Origin: Actinotignum timonense
Lineage (GTDB): Bacteria > Actinomycetota > Actinomycetes > Actinomycetales > Actinomycetaceae
Length of the DNA: 64,000 nucleotides
Assembly (NCBI RefSeq): GCF_030216305.1
Contig: NZ_JASOKT010000011.1
Span: 1-64,000 of the forward strand
Direction of reading: 5' to 3'
The notes beneath the pieces are model-generated. The model made no database searches. It had not been told where the DNA came from and worked only from the letters and a program-made list of their open reading frames with translations. The position numbers and the translations under genes are program-made. Positions 1 to 10,168 of the stretch are shown piece by piece. How positions within the stretch are numbered: the stretch's first letter is position 1; the number at the start of each line of letters is the position of its first letter.

Positions 1-1
1 C

Positions 2-3000
2 GACCAGGCCAAGGTGAAGGTTGGCCAGCAGCCCTGGGCGACGGTTAATGAGGATGGGACAATTTCCCTTGCTCCGACCGCTGGAAATGCTGAAGTTGGC
101 GAATACCTCATCCCGGTCAAGATGACTACCCCGACGGGTGAAAAGATTCTTCTTGCTCCGATTACGGTGCGTGATCCGAACGCCGATGGTGATAACGACG
201 GCACTCCGGACCTGAAGGATCAGTGTCCTGCTGTTGCTGGGCCGGCTTCTAATAATGGTTGCCCCGCTTGGGGTGATGGTGATGGTAAGCCCGGCGCTGA
301 AGTGACGCTGGAGAAGGACCCTGCTAATGGCAAGGTTCCGGATACTGCATCATGCGAGGCGACTGGTGGTGCCACCTGCGCCATTGGCCCCGATGGCAAC
401 GTCGTCGTCAAGATCCCTGGTGACGCCAAGGATAAGGACGAGATTACTGTCACGATCAAGGATGGCGATAAGACGTTTGATACGTCGAAGGTGACCGTCA
501 CTGATCCGGATACCGATGGCGATACTGTCCCAGATTCTTTGGATAAGTGCCCGGATGTTGCTGGGCCGGCTTCCAATAATGGTTGCCCTGCGTGGGGTGA
601 TGGTGATGGTAAGCCTGGCGCGGATGTGACCTTGGAGAAGGATCCGGCTAACGGCGATATCCCGAACACCGCTACCTGTGAAGCCGGCAATGGTGCTACC
701 TGCACCATTGGCCCGGATGGCAACGTCGTCGTCAAGGTTCCGGAAGACGCTGCCCCCGGTACTGAGATTCCGGTGACCATTAAGGATGGCGACACGACTC
801 TGGACACCTCCAAGGTGACCGTTGTTCCCGCGGACAACCCGATCTGGAATGACACGACCACCGAGCCTTCCGCACCGGTTAAGCTGCCTAATGAGGGTGG
901 TCCTGTCCCGGCTGGCTCCACGGTTGAGGTGACCGGGCCGGGTACGGCAACCCTGAACGAAGACGGCTCGATCACCGTCACTCCGAACGCGAACGCCAAG
1001 GATAAGGACCAGATCGTCGTCAAGGTCAAGGACCCGAACGGTAAGGATCTTGACTCCGCTACCGTGACCATTGCTGACCCCGACACCGACGGCGACAATG
1101 TCCCCGATGGCAAGGATCAGTGCCCGACCATCGCTGGGCCGGCTTCCAATAACGGTTGCCCTGCGTGGGGTGATGGTGATGGTAAGCCCGGCACTGATGT
1201 GACGCTGGAGAAGGATCCTGCTAATGGTCCGATCCCGTCCTCGGCCACATGCGAAGCAACCGGTGGTGCCACCTGCACTATTGGCGGGGATGGCAACGTC
1301 GTCGTCAAGGTTCCTGGGGATGCTAAGGATAAGGACGAGATCACCGTGACCATCAAGGATGGTGACAAGGTCCTCGACACCTCCAAGGTGACCGTCACCG
1401 ATCCGGATACTGATGGCGATACCGTCCCGGATGCGCTTGATCAGTGCCCGGATATTGCCGGTCCGGCTTCCAATAACGGTTGCCCTGCGTGGGGTGATGG
1501 TGATGGTAAGCCCGGCACTGATGTGACGCTGGAGAAGGATCCTGCTAATGGTCCGATTCCGTCCTCGGCCACATGCGAAGCAACCGGTGGTGCCACCTGC
1601 ACTATTGGCGGGGATGGCAACGTCGTCGTCAAGGTTCCTGGTGACGCGACCCCTGGCACTGAAATCACAGTAACCATTAAGGACGGCGATAAGACACTCG
1701 ATACCTCCAAGGTGACGGTTACCGAGCCGGAAAAGCCTGTGTGGAACGACGGAAACAGTAAGCCGGGTGTTCCAGTTGACCTTCCTAATACCGGCGGGCC
1801 GGTACCCGACGGCACAACGGTGGAAGTGAACGGTCCGGGTACCGCGACCCTCAATCCTGATGGTTCAATCACGGTTACCCCGAATCCGGATGCTAAGGAC
1901 AAGGACGAAGTTGTCGTCACGGTCAAGGATCGCGATGGCAAGGAACTCGATACCGTAACCGTGACGGTCAATGATCCTGATACTGACGGCGATGGCCTGA
2001 CCGATTCCGAAGAAGAAAAGATCGGAACCGACCCGAATAACCCCGATACCGACGGCGATGGCATCAATGACGGTGACGAGGTCAATGGCACCAAGAACCC
2101 GTTCAAGGACGATAAGTTCAATAAGGACGGTAAGCCTGGTAACACTGACCCGCTCAACCCCGACTCGGATGGCGATGGTGTGAATGACGGTGACGAAGTG
2201 ACCGGTAAGCACAACAATGGCAATCCGACTAATCCGAATAAGGCCGACTCTGATGGTGACGGCGTGACGGATGGGGATGAGAAGAAGGACGGCACCGATC
2301 CGAATAACCCGGACACTGACGGTGATGGCATCAATGATGGTGACGAGAAGAAGATCGGGACTGATCCGAAGAACCCCGATACCGACGGCGATGGCATCAA
2401 TGACGGTGACGAGGTCAATGGCACCAAGAACCCGTTCCAGGATGACAAGTCTGATCCGAATGGGAAGCCTGGTAACACTGACCCGCTCAACCCTGACTCG
2501 GATGGCGATGGTGTGAATGACGGTGACGAAGTGACCGGTAAGCACAACAATGGCAATCCGACTAATCCGAATAAGGCCGACTCTGATGGTGACGGCGTGA
2601 CGGATGGGGATGAGAAGAAGGACGGCACCGATCCGAATAACCCGGACACTGACGGTGATGGCATCAATGATGGTGACGAGAAGAAGATTGGTACTGATCC
2701 GAAGAACCCCGATACCGACGGTGACGGGATCAATGACGGTGATGAGGTGAACGGCACCAAGAATCCGTTCCAGGATGACAAGTCTGATCCGAATGGGAAG
2801 CCTGGTAACACTGACCCGCTCAACCCTGACTCGGATGGCGATGGTGTGAATGACGGTGACGAAGTGACCGGTAAGCACAACAATGGCAATCCGACTAATC
2901 CGAATAAGGCCGACTCTGATGGTGACGGCGTGAACGACGGGGACGAGAAGAAGGACGGCACTGATCCGAATAACCCGGACACTGACGGTGACGGCGTGAA

Positions 3001-3994
3001 CGACGGTGACGAGAAGAAGGACGGGACCGACCCGAAGAACCCGGACACTGACGGTGACGGTGTGACTGACGGTCGTGAAAAGGACCTGGGCACCGACCCG
3101 AAGAACCCGGATACTGATGGGGATGGCCTGACCGATGGTGAGGAAGCCGGTACGGATATCGACGAGAACGGCAAGCCTGCTCGCAACGAGGATGGCACCC
3201 CGAAGGTTGATGACTCCAAGGCCACCAAGACCGACCCGAAGAACCCTGACACCGACGGTGACGGTATCAACGACGGCGACGAAGTCAACGGCACCAAGAA
3301 CCCGTTCAAGGACGACAAGTCCGATCCGAATGGGAAGCCTGGTAACACCGACCCGCTCAACCCTGACACTGATGGTGACGGCGTGAATGATGGTGACGAG
3401 GTGACGGGTGCGAAGAATGGTGGCAAGCCGACTAACCCGAACAAGGCCGATACCGATGGTGACGGCGTCACCGACGCTGACGAAATCAAGGACGGTACGG
3501 ACCCGAATAAGGGTGATACCGATGGTGATGGCCTGACCGATGGTGACGAGAAGAAGATTGGTACTGATCCGAAGAACCCGGACACCGACGGTGACGGCAT
3601 CACGGACGGTGATGAGGTGAACGGCACCAAGAACCCGTTCCAGGACGATAAGTTCAATAAGGACGGCAAGCCTGGTAACACTGACCCACTCAACCCTGAC
3701 ACCGACGGTGATGGGCTCACCGATGGTGACGAGGTAACCGGCGCGAAGAACGGTGGTAAGCCGACTAACCCGAATAAGGCCGACACGGATGGTGACGGTA
3801 TTAACGATGGTGACGAGATTAAGAACGGCACCGACCCGTTGAACCCGAACGACCCGGGCAAGCCTGCACCGAAGACCAAGAAGGTCAAGAAGACTCTTCA
3901 GGTCACTGGTGCAACGAGCGTGGGTCTTGCTGGTACGGCGGCATTCTTGCTGCTTGCTGGCGGGCTCGTGGTGACGCGGCGCCGCAAGGCATAA
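2..3994 (+). CDS. Giant TSP3-repeat surface protein with sortase-type C-terminus (5' end outside window)
   Basis: The reading frame is open from the first bases of the window, so the start lies upstream and at least 1330 residues are seen. The first 650 residues alternate cysteine-containing TSP3-like motifs ([32 protein letters not shown]) with beta-rich Ig-like stretches; the Cys module occurs four times, twice as adjacent pairs about 108 residues apart. The next 600 residues are DxDGDG(I/V/L)xDGDE calcium-binding repeats. The C-terminus has LQVTGA, a hydrophobic helix and RRRKA, the layout of a sortase substrate but with Q in place of P in LPxTG. Wall anchoring and Ca2+-stabilised rod formation follow from family knowledge; adhesion is inference. 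Codons are visibly less GC-rich than in the neighbours, as often seen in repeat adhesins. Confidence 0.9.
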   Translation, partial: DQAKVKVGQQPWATVNEDGTISLAPTAGNAEVGEYLIPVKMTTPTGEKILLAPITVRDPNADGDNDGTPDLKDQCPAVAGPASNNGCPAWGDGDGKPGAEVTLEKDPANGKVPDTASCEATGGATCAIGPDGNVVVKIPGDAKDKDEITVTIKDGDKTFDTSKVTVTDPDTDGDTVPDSLDKCPDVAGPASNNGCPAWGDGDGKPGADVTLEKDPANGDIPNTATCEAGNGATCTIGPDGNVVVKVPEDAAPGTEIPVTIKDGDTTLDTSKVTVVPADNPIWNDTTTEPSAPVKLPNEGGPVPAGSTVEVTGPGTATLNEDGSITVTPNANAKDKDQIVVKVKDPNGKDLDSATVTIADPDTDGDNVPDGKDQCPTIAGPASNNGCPAWGDGDGKPGTDVTLEKDPANGPIPSSATCEATGGATCTIGGDGNVVVKVPGDAKDKDEITVTIKDGDKVLDTSKVTVTDPDTDGDTVPDALDQCPDIAGPASNNGCPAWGDGDGKPGTDVTLEKDPANGPIPSSATCEATGGATCTIGGDGNVVVKVPGDATPGTEITVTIKDGDKTLDTSKVTVTEPEKPVWNDGNSKPGVPVDLPNTGGPVPDGTTVEVNGPGTATLNPDGSITVTPNPDAKDKDEVVVTVKDRDGKELDTVTVTVNDPDTDGDGLTDSEEEKIGTDPNNPDTDGDGINDGDEVNGTKNPFKDDKFNKDGKPGNTDPLNPDSDGDGVNDGDEVTGKHNNGNPTNPNKADSDGDGVTDGDEKKDGTDPNNPDTDGDGINDGDEKKIGTDPKNPDTDGDGINDGDEVNGTKNPFQDDKSDPNGKPGNTDPLNPDSDGDGVNDGDEVTGKHNNGNPTNPNKADSDGDGVTDGDEKKDGTDPNNPDTDGDGINDGDEKKIGTDPKNPDTDGDGINDGDEVNGTKNPFQDDKSDPNGKPGNTDPLNPDSDGDGVNDGDEVTGKHNNGNPTNPNKADSDGDGVNDGDEKKDGTDPNNPDTDGDGVNDGDEKKDGTDPKNPDTDGDGVTDGREKDLGTDPKNPDTDGDGLTDGEEAGTDIDENGKPARNEDGTPKVDDSKATKTDPKNPDTDGDGINDGDEVNGTKNPFKDDKSDPNGKPGNTDPLNPDTDGDGVNDGDEVTGAKNGGKPTNPNKADTDGDGVTDADEIKDGTDPNKGDTDGDGLTDGDEKKIGTDPKNPDTDGDGITDGDEVNGTKNPFQDDKFNKDGKPGNTDPLNPDTDGDGLTDGDEVTGAKNGGKPTNPNKADTDGDGINDGDEIKNGTDPLNPNDPGKPAPKTKKVKKTLQVTGATSVGLAGTAAFLLLAGGLVVTRRRKA
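2036..3034 (+). repeat. Three tandem 333-bp (111-codon) repeat units in the surface-protein gene
   Basis: Units 2036-2368, 2369-2701 and 2702-3034 each begin at an AA(T/G)AAC-CCC-GA step and encode a [32 protein letters not shown] block. They are nearly identical at DNA level over long stretches. Two further copies of the [11 protein letters not shown] segment start near 3271 and 3604, again 333 bp apart. The length is an exact multiple of three, so gain or loss of a unit keeps the frame. Confidence 0.9.
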
Positions 3995-4021
3995 GTGCTG
4001 AACTGATCGCGTAACGCAAGA

Positions 4022-4068
4022 GAGGGGCTGGCAGACGAACCTTCACAAGGACAGTCTGCCAGCCCCTC
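4022..4068. terminator. Bidirectional hairpin terminator between surface protein and sbcC
   Basis: A perfect 15-bp stem (4022-4036 with 4054-4068) with a 17-nt loop lies between two convergent genes. There is no U-tract on either side, which is common for actinobacterial terminators. Confidence 0.75.
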
Positions 4069-4125
4069 ATCCATGTAGAAATACATTCAATCCACGGCTC
4101 TAAACGGTGGATTTACCCAGAAAAC

Positions 4126-7100
4126 TTAGGCAGTCACGCGGATATGCGAGGTGCCGTCGTCCCGTGGGATAACTGCGATGCGTTCGCTGATCATCTGTTT
4201 CATTTCCGACACGTGGGAGACAACCCCTACGGTGCGCCCGTTTTTCCCTAGGCCGTGCAGCACTCCCATGACCTGATCAAGTGCTCCATCCGACAGCGAG
4301 CCGAAGCCTTCGTCAATGAGGAGGGTATCGAGGTGAATCCCTCCATTTTCCGCGCGCACTACTTCCGCTAAGGCGAGTGCCAGGGAGATAGATACGTAGA
4401 ATGTTTCCCCACCCGAGAGCGTGCGAACGGAACGTTGGACCGGTTCGGGACCGGCGTGGTCAATAACAGCCAGCCCGAGGCCGGTTTTCGACTGGTGACT
4501 GCCCTTCTCCTTTTCGTCCGTCCGGATGAGCTCAAAACGCCCGAGGGAAATATCCGCGAGCTGCTCATTAGCAACATCAACAACCTGCTCAAAACGGTGT
4601 TGCAGCACGAAGGTTTCCAGGGGAACTTTCGTTACTGATTCGGGGCCCGCGGTAGCCAGGGAAGCTAAACGCACAACCGCTCCGGAATGCTCACGAACTT
4701 CCCGCCATGCCTGGAGATCCCGCTGTGCGGTGCGCAAGCGTTCCCCGCCGGAGCGGGCCTGGTTCTCCGCCCTCGTAGCCTGCGCCCGTGCTTCTTGAGC
4801 GGCGTGGCGTGCCAGCGCGCTGGCTTCCTCCGCCCTCGCGACATCAGCCTGAGCATCTTCGGGAAGTTCCGCGAGTTCCGGTTCTGCAAGTTCGCGCTTC
4901 ACATCGCGGCATTCCTCATCAAAAGCGGTGATGGAATCCTGGAGCTGTGCCTCTTCCACTTTGTTGAGCATGGCAGCATTCACCGCCTGGGCATCCGCGA
5001 ACTCAGTGCCGGCCAGAGCCGCAGCGAGCTCATCACCGTGGGCCTGTTCATCTTCGCGCGCAGCGAGTACCCCACTCGCGGCGGTGTTCCAGGCATCCTG
5101 GGCTTCGCGTAGTTCATCAAGAGCCGTGCGGCGCGCTGCGATAGAAGAAAAGCCGGCGTACTCGGCGCTGAGGCGGGTGAGCTGGGTACTGATCTCACGT
5201 GCGAGAGAGGTGTTTTCAGCCTCTAATTGCGCCACTTCGGTGCGCAATTGCTCTAGGGAGGTTTCCCGTGTGCGGGCTTTCTCGGCAAGTTGCGCGAGCC
5301 GCTTCTCCAAGTTTGTTACGCGCAAAGCTGCCTGCTGTGCCGCACTCAAATCAGCGCGGGCAGCAGCTAATTCCGTACTGGCCGCTTCCGTGGTGGCATC
5401 CCCGGCCACGGCCCGTTGCTCAGCAAGCTGGGCTTTTATTTTCTCCACATGAGCTAGGCAGGTGCTGTAGTGCTCGCGGGCGGTGCTGGCAGCCGCCTGG
5501 GCGGCCTTCACCTGCGCCGCAGTGGCACGCACATCTTCCGGTGGGGCAGGCGCCGGGTGGGTACAGGACCCACACACCGGACAGGGCTCATTCTCACGTA
5601 GCTGCCCCGCTAATTCACCTGCGGTGGACTGTACCCACGCGTCGGTGATTTCCCTGGCGGAGCTTTCCTTTTCCTGAACCTGGGCAAGAGCATCTGCAAG
5701 CTTGGCCCGGGCTTCTGCTTGCGCATTTTCACTGGTGGCTACCCGATCCAATACTTCAAGGAGCTCGGTGGCGCTGCGCACCCGCTGCCCGGCAGCAGCC
5801 TCACCGCTGGCGGTGGTGCGGGCAGTTTCGAGCTTTCCCTCCACTTCCTCGCGTTCAGTGGCCGCGGTAGTTGCTTCCTCACGCAGCTCTTCCACCGCGC
5901 TCTGGCGCTCGGCGAGCTGTTCGGTGGCGCGGGCAGCTTCCTGTTGTTTGCGCTCCACCTCCTGTTCTGAGCGCTCCAATTCGGTCAAGCGCCCGCTAGC
6001 TTCGCTCAGCTCGGTGACCAGACGGCGCCCGGATTCCACCCCGGCAGGGCTGAGATCAGTAACGGGACCGTGTTTGCCTCCGGTGCCCGTGCCGAATTCT
6101 GCAAAAACAGCCACGAGATGGGCGTGGGCTTCTGTGCAGGCGCCGGCACAGTCGCGGCTCTCTTGGCGAGCCCGGTCAAGGGCATGTACATGTGGCAGGA
6201 GTGGGGCTGCGGCGCGGTGGGCAGCGAGGCGTGCACGATCCACGGCGATCACGGCTTCGCGTTCCCGGAGCTGGCCGGCCCGGGCGTGCAGAACCCGGCG
6301 ACGTTCAATGCGGGCAGCCAAAGCGCGTTGCGCGTTTTCGGCTTCGCGAGCCAGCTCTAACGCGGCCTCGGCTTTTTCAGCTTGGGCGAGTGCATCGCTA
6401 GCACACCCAACGGTGGTAGCGAGCGCCTGTTCGAGACTAGCGACTACAGCTTCGCCTTCAGCTGGTAGATCCACGCCTTGAGCGGCGGCGGTGAGGGACT
6501 CACTTTCCTCAGGGGGGAGCTCCAAGGCGGTTGCGGTGTTCGATACGGCCCGCACGAAAGTTTCCTGAGCGCTCGCAATAGCTCCGCGTGCCGCCCGGGC
6601 GTGATCCGTGAGCCACTGGGTGACCGAACCAAAAACCCGGGTATCGAAAATCTGGGTGAGCAGCTTGGTGCGCTCCTGGCTTTCCAGCCGCAGAAATTCA
6701 GCAAACTTTCCTTGCGGAAGCACGATAGTTTGCAAGAACTGTTCCGCATTGAGGCCGAGGAGGTTGCTGATATACACCCCGACATCGCGAGCTTTGGTAG
6801 CAATCGGGGTACCGCCATCTATATCTCCGAGGTCCACCGCAGTTTCGGAAAGCTTCCATAATTTTGCGGTAGCAGCGGTGGGGGAGGAATTGCCCGGTTT
6901 GGTGAAGCTAGGGGTGCGACGCACCCGGAATGTGCCCGCTTCGATGGTGAAAATAACGTTCGCGTAGCTGATGGTGGAGGGATCAACATACGTGGAGCGC
7001 AGGCGCTCGGTTGAGCTTTCTTTCCCGCCCGCGACCGTACCGAAAAGCCCGAAAACGACGGCGTCAATAATGGTTGATTTGCCAGCTCCGGTGGGCCCTT

Positions 7101-7200
7101 CCACCAGGAAAAGCCCAGAAGCTCCCAGGGCGTCAAAATCAATAACTTCCCGCCCCGCGAAGGAGCCGATACCTTGAAGTTCTAAGCGGCGCAGCTGCAT
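4126..7200 (-). CDS. sbcC: Exonuclease subunit SbcC (SMC-type ATPase)
   Basis: ATPase and coiled-coil partner of SbcD; the complex opens and degrades hairpin and protein-blocked DNA ends. At 1024 residues it is the usual length. The N-terminal Walker A is GPTGAGKST near residue 35. Long Ala/Glu/Arg-rich coiled coils flank a zinc hook with CPVCGSC near residue 540. The C-terminus has the ABC signature LSGGE near residue 928 and a Walker B/D-loop region LLIDEGFGSLS near residue 965. The ATG start at 7200 lies six bases after the sbcD stop, so the two are cotranscribed on the minus strand, sbcD first. The alternative, Rad50 or SMC, is excluded by the neighbour and the hook. Confidence 0.95.
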   Translation of the reverse strand: MQLRRLELQGIGSFAGREVIDFDALGASGLFLVEGPTGAGKSTIIDAVVFGLFGTVAGGKESSTERLRSTYVDPSTISYANVIFTIEAGTFRVRRTPSFTKPGNSSPTAATAKLWKLSETAVDLGDIDGGTPIATKARDVGVYISNLLGLNAEQFLQTIVLPQGKFAEFLRLESQERTKLLTQIFDTRVFGSVTQWLTDHARAARGAIASAQETFVRAVSNTATALELPPEESESLTAAAQGVDLPAEGEAVVASLEQALATTVGCASDALAQAEKAEAALELAREAENAQRALAARIERRRVLHARAGQLREREAVIAVDRARLAAHRAAAPLLPHVHALDRARQESRDCAGACTEAHAHLVAVFAEFGTGTGGKHGPVTDLSPAGVESGRRLVTELSEASGRLTELERSEQEVERKQQEAARATEQLAERQSAVEELREEATTAATEREEVEGKLETARTTASGEAAAGQRVRSATELLEVLDRVATSENAQAEARAKLADALAQVQEKESSAREITDAWVQSTAGELAGQLRENEPCPVCGSCTHPAPAPPEDVRATAAQVKAAQAAASTAREHYSTCLAHVEKIKAQLAEQRAVAGDATTEAASTELAAARADLSAAQQAALRVTNLEKRLAQLAEKARTRETSLEQLRTEVAQLEAENTSLAREISTQLTRLSAEYAGFSSIAARRTALDELREAQDAWNTAASGVLAAREDEQAHGDELAAALAGTEFADAQAVNAAMLNKVEEAQLQDSITAFDEECRDVKRELAEPELAELPEDAQADVARAEEASALARHAAQEARAQATRAENQARSGGERLRTAQRDLQAWREVREHSGAVVRLASLATAGPESVTKVPLETFVLQHRFEQVVDVANEQLADISLGRFELIRTDEKEKGSHQSKTGLGLAVIDHAGPEPVQRSVRTLSGGETFYVSISLALALAEVVRAENGGIHLDTLLIDEGFGSLSDGALDQVMGVLHGLGKNGRTVGVVSHVSEMKQMISERIAVIPRDDGTSHIRVTA

Positions 7201-7206
7201 GAGTCC

Positions 7207-8544
7207 CTACTCCTTCTCCCCGGTGCGGACGGCTTCCCATGCCGCCACCATGACCTGGTTTTCTTCTTCCGTGAGATCCCGGTGCCCACTTTCCGTCATG
7301 AATTGGCGTAGCACGCTCAGGGAATCAAGGCGGCGAGTATCCGCTGTGCTGTGGCGGGTGGCGGCCGGATCCACCACGTGGCGAATTTCCAAAGCGTGCG
7401 GGAAAGCGGCCCGCACCCGGGTGGTGAGATCCGCCGGGCGGGCCGGATCGGTTACCAGAATACGCGCGAATTTATCCCGATCGTCACGGTGTGCGGGGCT
7501 GAGTACCTCGGCTAGCGGTGCTTCGATGGTGACGATGGGGCGCCATACCGGAGCCGGAATGAGTTCTTCTTCCACCAGGGTCCCGCCTTCAAAGGTGAGA
7601 AGAACAGAAGATTTGGGCCGGGTTTCCGAGAAAGAAAAAGCGATAGGCGAACCCGAGTACCGCATAGGCGGCAGCCTGCTAGCTTCAGAAGTACCCGGTT
7701 CTGGCGCACCGCCCACCCGCTGTGGGGAATGCAGGTGGCCCAGTGCCACGTAGCTCAGGCCCGCCGTGGCGCTTGCCCCTGCGCTTCCCAGGGCGAAAAG
7801 CGCGGCGGGAACAACTTCCACTCCGCCCACCGAAATATCGCGTTCGGATTCGCTGGCCGCCCCGCCGGCAACGAAAGCGTGTGCCATAGCGATACGTGCC
7901 ACCGGCTTGCCAGCGTGCGGGCCGTGCTGAATATCTGCGGCAATACGCTCCAAAGCTGCGTGCATGACCGCGGTGTGCGAGCGTTCCAACAGCTCTGCGC
8001 CATCGTTGCGATCAACGTGATCAGCGTGATCAACGTGATGAACATGATCGATACGATCCGCATTATCCGCACCTTCCAAGTGATCCGCGCCAGCGTAACC
8101 AGCGTGAGCAGCACCGCCTGCCAGGCGGCGGCGTTCCACATCGGGATCCAAATAGGGAATGGGGTAAACCAGTGCGCCAAGATTACCGGCGCGATCACGC
8201 ACTTCTACCGGCTGGGCGCAGCGCAGCGGATCGGTGCGAATGACAATGCGCTCCTGGAAAAGTTCCGCCCCGAATCCTAGGCGCTGCGGGGAATCATGGT
8301 TCCCGGAAATCAAAATGACCGTGGTGAGTTGCGCGAGCCGGCGCAGGGTGCGCGAAAAAAGCTCAACCATGGGAGCGGGTGGGACGCTGCGATCATAGAC
8401 ATCCCCGCTAATCAGAAGGGCATCTACACCGCGTTCCCGCACGGTATCCACCACGTGATCCACCCACATTTCAAAGGCCGGCGTGAGATCCGCCCGGTGC
8501 AGGGTGCGCCCGAGGTGCCAATCGGAGGTGTGCAAGATCTTCAT
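7207..8544 (-). CDS. sbcD: Exonuclease subunit SbcD with a His/Asp-rich insert
   Basis: Manganese-dependent nuclease subunit of SbcCD. The calcineurin-like phosphoesterase motifs are clear: TSDWHLG near the N-terminus, SGDVYDR, ISGNHDSP, and a later GHLHSPQ. At 445 residues it is longer than the roughly 380-410 typical of the family, partly because of an insert at about residues 140-186 (DNA 7985-8125). The insert begins with Ala/Gly and continues as a run of D-H-V and D-R-N/I units, rich in His and Asp. It sits between the core phosphoesterase motifs, so it should form a surface loop; whether it binds metal is unknown. The gene precedes sbcC with a six-base gap. Confidence 0.95.
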   Translation of the reverse strand: MKILHTSDWHLGRTLHRADLTPAFEMWVDHVVDTVRERGVDALLISGDVYDRSVPPAPMVELFSRTLRRLAQLTTVILISGNHDSPQRLGFGAELFQERIVIRTDPLRCAQPVEVRDRAGNLGALVYPIPYLDPDVERRRLAGGAAHAGYAGADHLEGADNADRIDHVHHVDHADHVDRNDGAELLERSHTAVMHAALERIAADIQHGPHAGKPVARIAMAHAFVAGGAASESERDISVGGVEVVPAALFALGSAGASATAGLSYVALGHLHSPQRVGGAPEPGTSEASRLPPMRYSGSPIAFSFSETRPKSSVLLTFEGGTLVEEELIPAPVWRPIVTIEAPLAEVLSPAHRDDRDKFARILVTDPARPADLTTRVRAAFPHALEIRHVVDPAATRHSTADTRRLDSLSVLRQFMTESGHRDLTEEENQVMVAAWEAVRTGEKE

Positions 8545-8646
8545 GGCTTCAGCCTACTGTGGGGCTACGACAAAAATTTTGGCCCGATGAGGTTCCGGCC
8601 CACGGAATGCACCGGCCCGCGAACGTCCAGCGCACCCCATTCTGCT

Positions 8647-9273
8647 TTAGGCTTCCGCCTGGCCTCCATTGACCGGGTCCTTATCCGACCACGGGAAGGC
8701 AATCCACGCGTCGGTGTGCAGATAGGCGTAATCGGGTTTGAGCACCGAGCGTGACTTTTCGTAGAGGACCGCCACCCGAATCTCGGTAGCGTACTCTTCG
8801 CAGAGTTCCTTCACGAAGCGTAAAGTCCGCCCTGAGTCAGCGACGTCGTCGACAATTAAAACCTTTTTGCCGGCCATTCCACGCACGTCACCGGACGGTT
8901 CCACCAGGCGCGGATCCTTGAGCGTGACCCCGATGCCGGTGTAAAACTCGACGTTGAGGACGAGCATGCTTTTGAGGTCTAAAGCGTAGGCAATTGCGCC
9001 GGCGGGAAGCAGCCCGCCGCGGGCCACGCTCACGATAATTTCCGGGCGGTAGCCGGAATCCCAGATGTCGCGGGCGAGTTCGCGGGTGACCTCGCCGAAA
9101 CGGTCCCAGGTGAGGACCTCGCGCGCGGGCGTGTTGGCGGGCGCATGCGCGGGTGCGTTGACCGGCGCGTTTGTGGGCGCACTACCCGGTGTACCAGTGG
9201 GCGCACTAGCCGGCCCGCTGCCGGGAAGACCCTCGTTCTCGATCAACGGCTCGGCCTTATCACTGCTTCCCAC
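8647..9273 (-). CDS. Purine-type phosphoribosyltransferase family protein
   Basis: A PRTase-fold protein, 208 residues. The PRPP-binding motif VLIVDDVADSGRTL is near residue 135 and VSVARGGLLPAG near residue 80, as in xanthine/hypoxanthine phosphoribosyltransferases of the Gpt-like actinobacterial group. The exact base specificity cannot be read from the sequence. The first 45 residues are a low-complexity Ala/Pro/Thr/Asn tail built from APxNAP-like steps, absent from typical relatives of about 160 residues. The GTG start at 9273 is supported by AAGGAGG just upstream (plus-strand 9278-9284). An internal start after the tail is possible but has no comparable ribosome site that I noticed. Confidence 0.8.
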   Translation of the reverse strand: MGSSDKAEPLIENEGLPGSGPASAPTGTPGSAPTNAPVNAPAHAPANTPAREVLTWDRFGEVTRELARDIWDSGYRPEIIVSVARGGLLPAGAIAYALDLKSMLVLNVEFYTGIGVTLKDPRLVEPSGDVRGMAGKKVLIVDDVADSGRTLRFVKELCEEYATEIRVAVLYEKSRSVLKPDYAYLHTDAWIAFPWSDKDPVNGGQAEA

Positions 9274-9295
9274 GGCTCCTCCTTCGATTTAGTTC

Positions 9296-9381
9296 CGGCT
9301 ACCCGGCTGGATCTGTTCCCGGCTGTGCGGGTAAGTCTCGTCCTCGCTATCCGGTCGGCTAGTCGCGGCTACCCGGCTGGA
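9296..9381. repeat. 16-bp direct repeat flanking the hisN stop
   Basis: The 16-mer CGGCTACCCGGCTGGA occurs at 9296-9311 and 9366-9381. The second copy encodes the last residues of the HisN-like protein (QPGSR); the first copy encodes the same peptide downstream in another frame. A small duplication of the gene's 3' end is the likely cause. Confidence 0.7.
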
Positions 9382-10168
9382 CATGTGTCTCATTAATAAT
9401 TGCTTGGGCGGCGGCGTGCAACTTTCCGTTGGTGACCAGTGCGCTTCCCCACCACGGCCCCGGTTTGCCCTCCATAGAGGTGAAGGTTCCCCCGGCCTCT
9501 TCCACGATCGGTACCAGCGCCGCCATATCGTAAACATCCAGGCCCGGCTGCGCGGCAATATCGAAGGCTCCCTCGGCCAGCAGCATATAGGGCCAGAAAG
9601 CCCCGTAGGCGCGGGTGCCCCAGGTGGCGCGGGCGAAGGCGATGAGGGTGGCCATGCGCCCGGTTTCGTCCCAGCTCGAGAGGGACGAAAAACCGAAAGC
9701 GGCCCGGTCCATCCGATCAATATCGGAGACGCGCAGGCGCTGGGGCTCGCCCCCGTTTTCACTCAGCCACGCCCCGCCGCCGCGACTCGCCCACCAGCGC
9801 CGCCCGAGCGCGGGCGCGGACGCCATACCGGCCACCATCTGGCCGTTTTCTTCCACGCCGATGAGCGTGGCCCACACCGGGTTGTGGCGCACGTAGTTGC
9901 GGGTGCCGTCAATCGGGTCGATAATCCAGCGCCGCGGGGCGTGCTCCAGGCTGCCGCCCTCCTCTTCCCCGTACACGGCATCCCCGGGGAAATCCCGCTC
10001 CAGGTACTCGCGGATAAGTCGTTCGGCCGCCCGATCCGCATCGGATACCGGCGAATTATCGGGCTTCGTATCCACGGTGAGGCGGCGGCGCTCATAACGC
10101 TCCAGGGTGAGGGCGTCCACGGCATCCGCAACGGTGTGCAGAAAAGCGATAGTGGAGCTGGCATCCAT
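9359..10168 (-). CDS. hisN: Inositol-monophosphatase-family phosphatase, probably histidinol-phosphatase HisN
   Basis: Mg2+-dependent phosphatase of the IMPase superfamily, 269 residues. Metal-site motifs are YGEEEGG near residue 75, WIIDPIDGTRNYVRHNP near residue 95 and GLDVYDMAALVPIVEEAGG near residue 210. This subtype is used in actinobacteria for dephosphorylating L-histidinol phosphate, which is the basis for the HisN call; inositol monophosphatase activity is the alternative. The stop is followed by a short gap containing a duplicated tail sequence. The gene is directly downstream of rsgA, whose stop adjoins the ATG at 10168, so both belong to the aroA-rsgA transcript. Confidence 0.8.
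   Translation of the reverse strand: MDASSTIAFLHTVADAVDALTLERYERRRLTVDTKPDNSPVSDADRAAERLIREYLERDFPGDAVYGEEEGGSLEHAPRRWIIDPIDGTRNYVRHNPVWATLIGVEENGQMVAGMASAPALGRRWWASRGGGAWLSENGGEPQRLRVSDIDRMDRAAFGFSSLSSWDETGRMATLIAFARATWGTRAYGAFWPYMLLAEGAFDIAAQPGLDVYDMAALVPIVEEAGGTFTSMEGKPGPWWGSALVTNGKLHAAAQAIINETHVQPGSRD

Noticed and set aside
2036..3034. CRISPR array
   Set aside because: The repeats are long, protein-coding and without spacers; they encode TSP3 modules.
1441..3888. Long open frames (up to 815 codons) antisense to the TSP3 surface protein
   Set aside because: They mirror the Asp/Gly/Asn repeat codons on the other strand, giving Ser/Pro/Val repeats; no ribosome site or family resemblance.
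4022..4068. Attachment site or mobile-element end after the surface-protein gene
   Set aside because: The 15-bp dyad is fully explained as a terminator between convergent genes; no integrase or transposase is near.
7990..8110. Hydrophobic Ile/Val-rich peptide on the plus strand opposite the SbcD insert as a membrane protein
   Set aside because: It is the complement of the His/Asp repeat within sbcD; no start site or context for expression.
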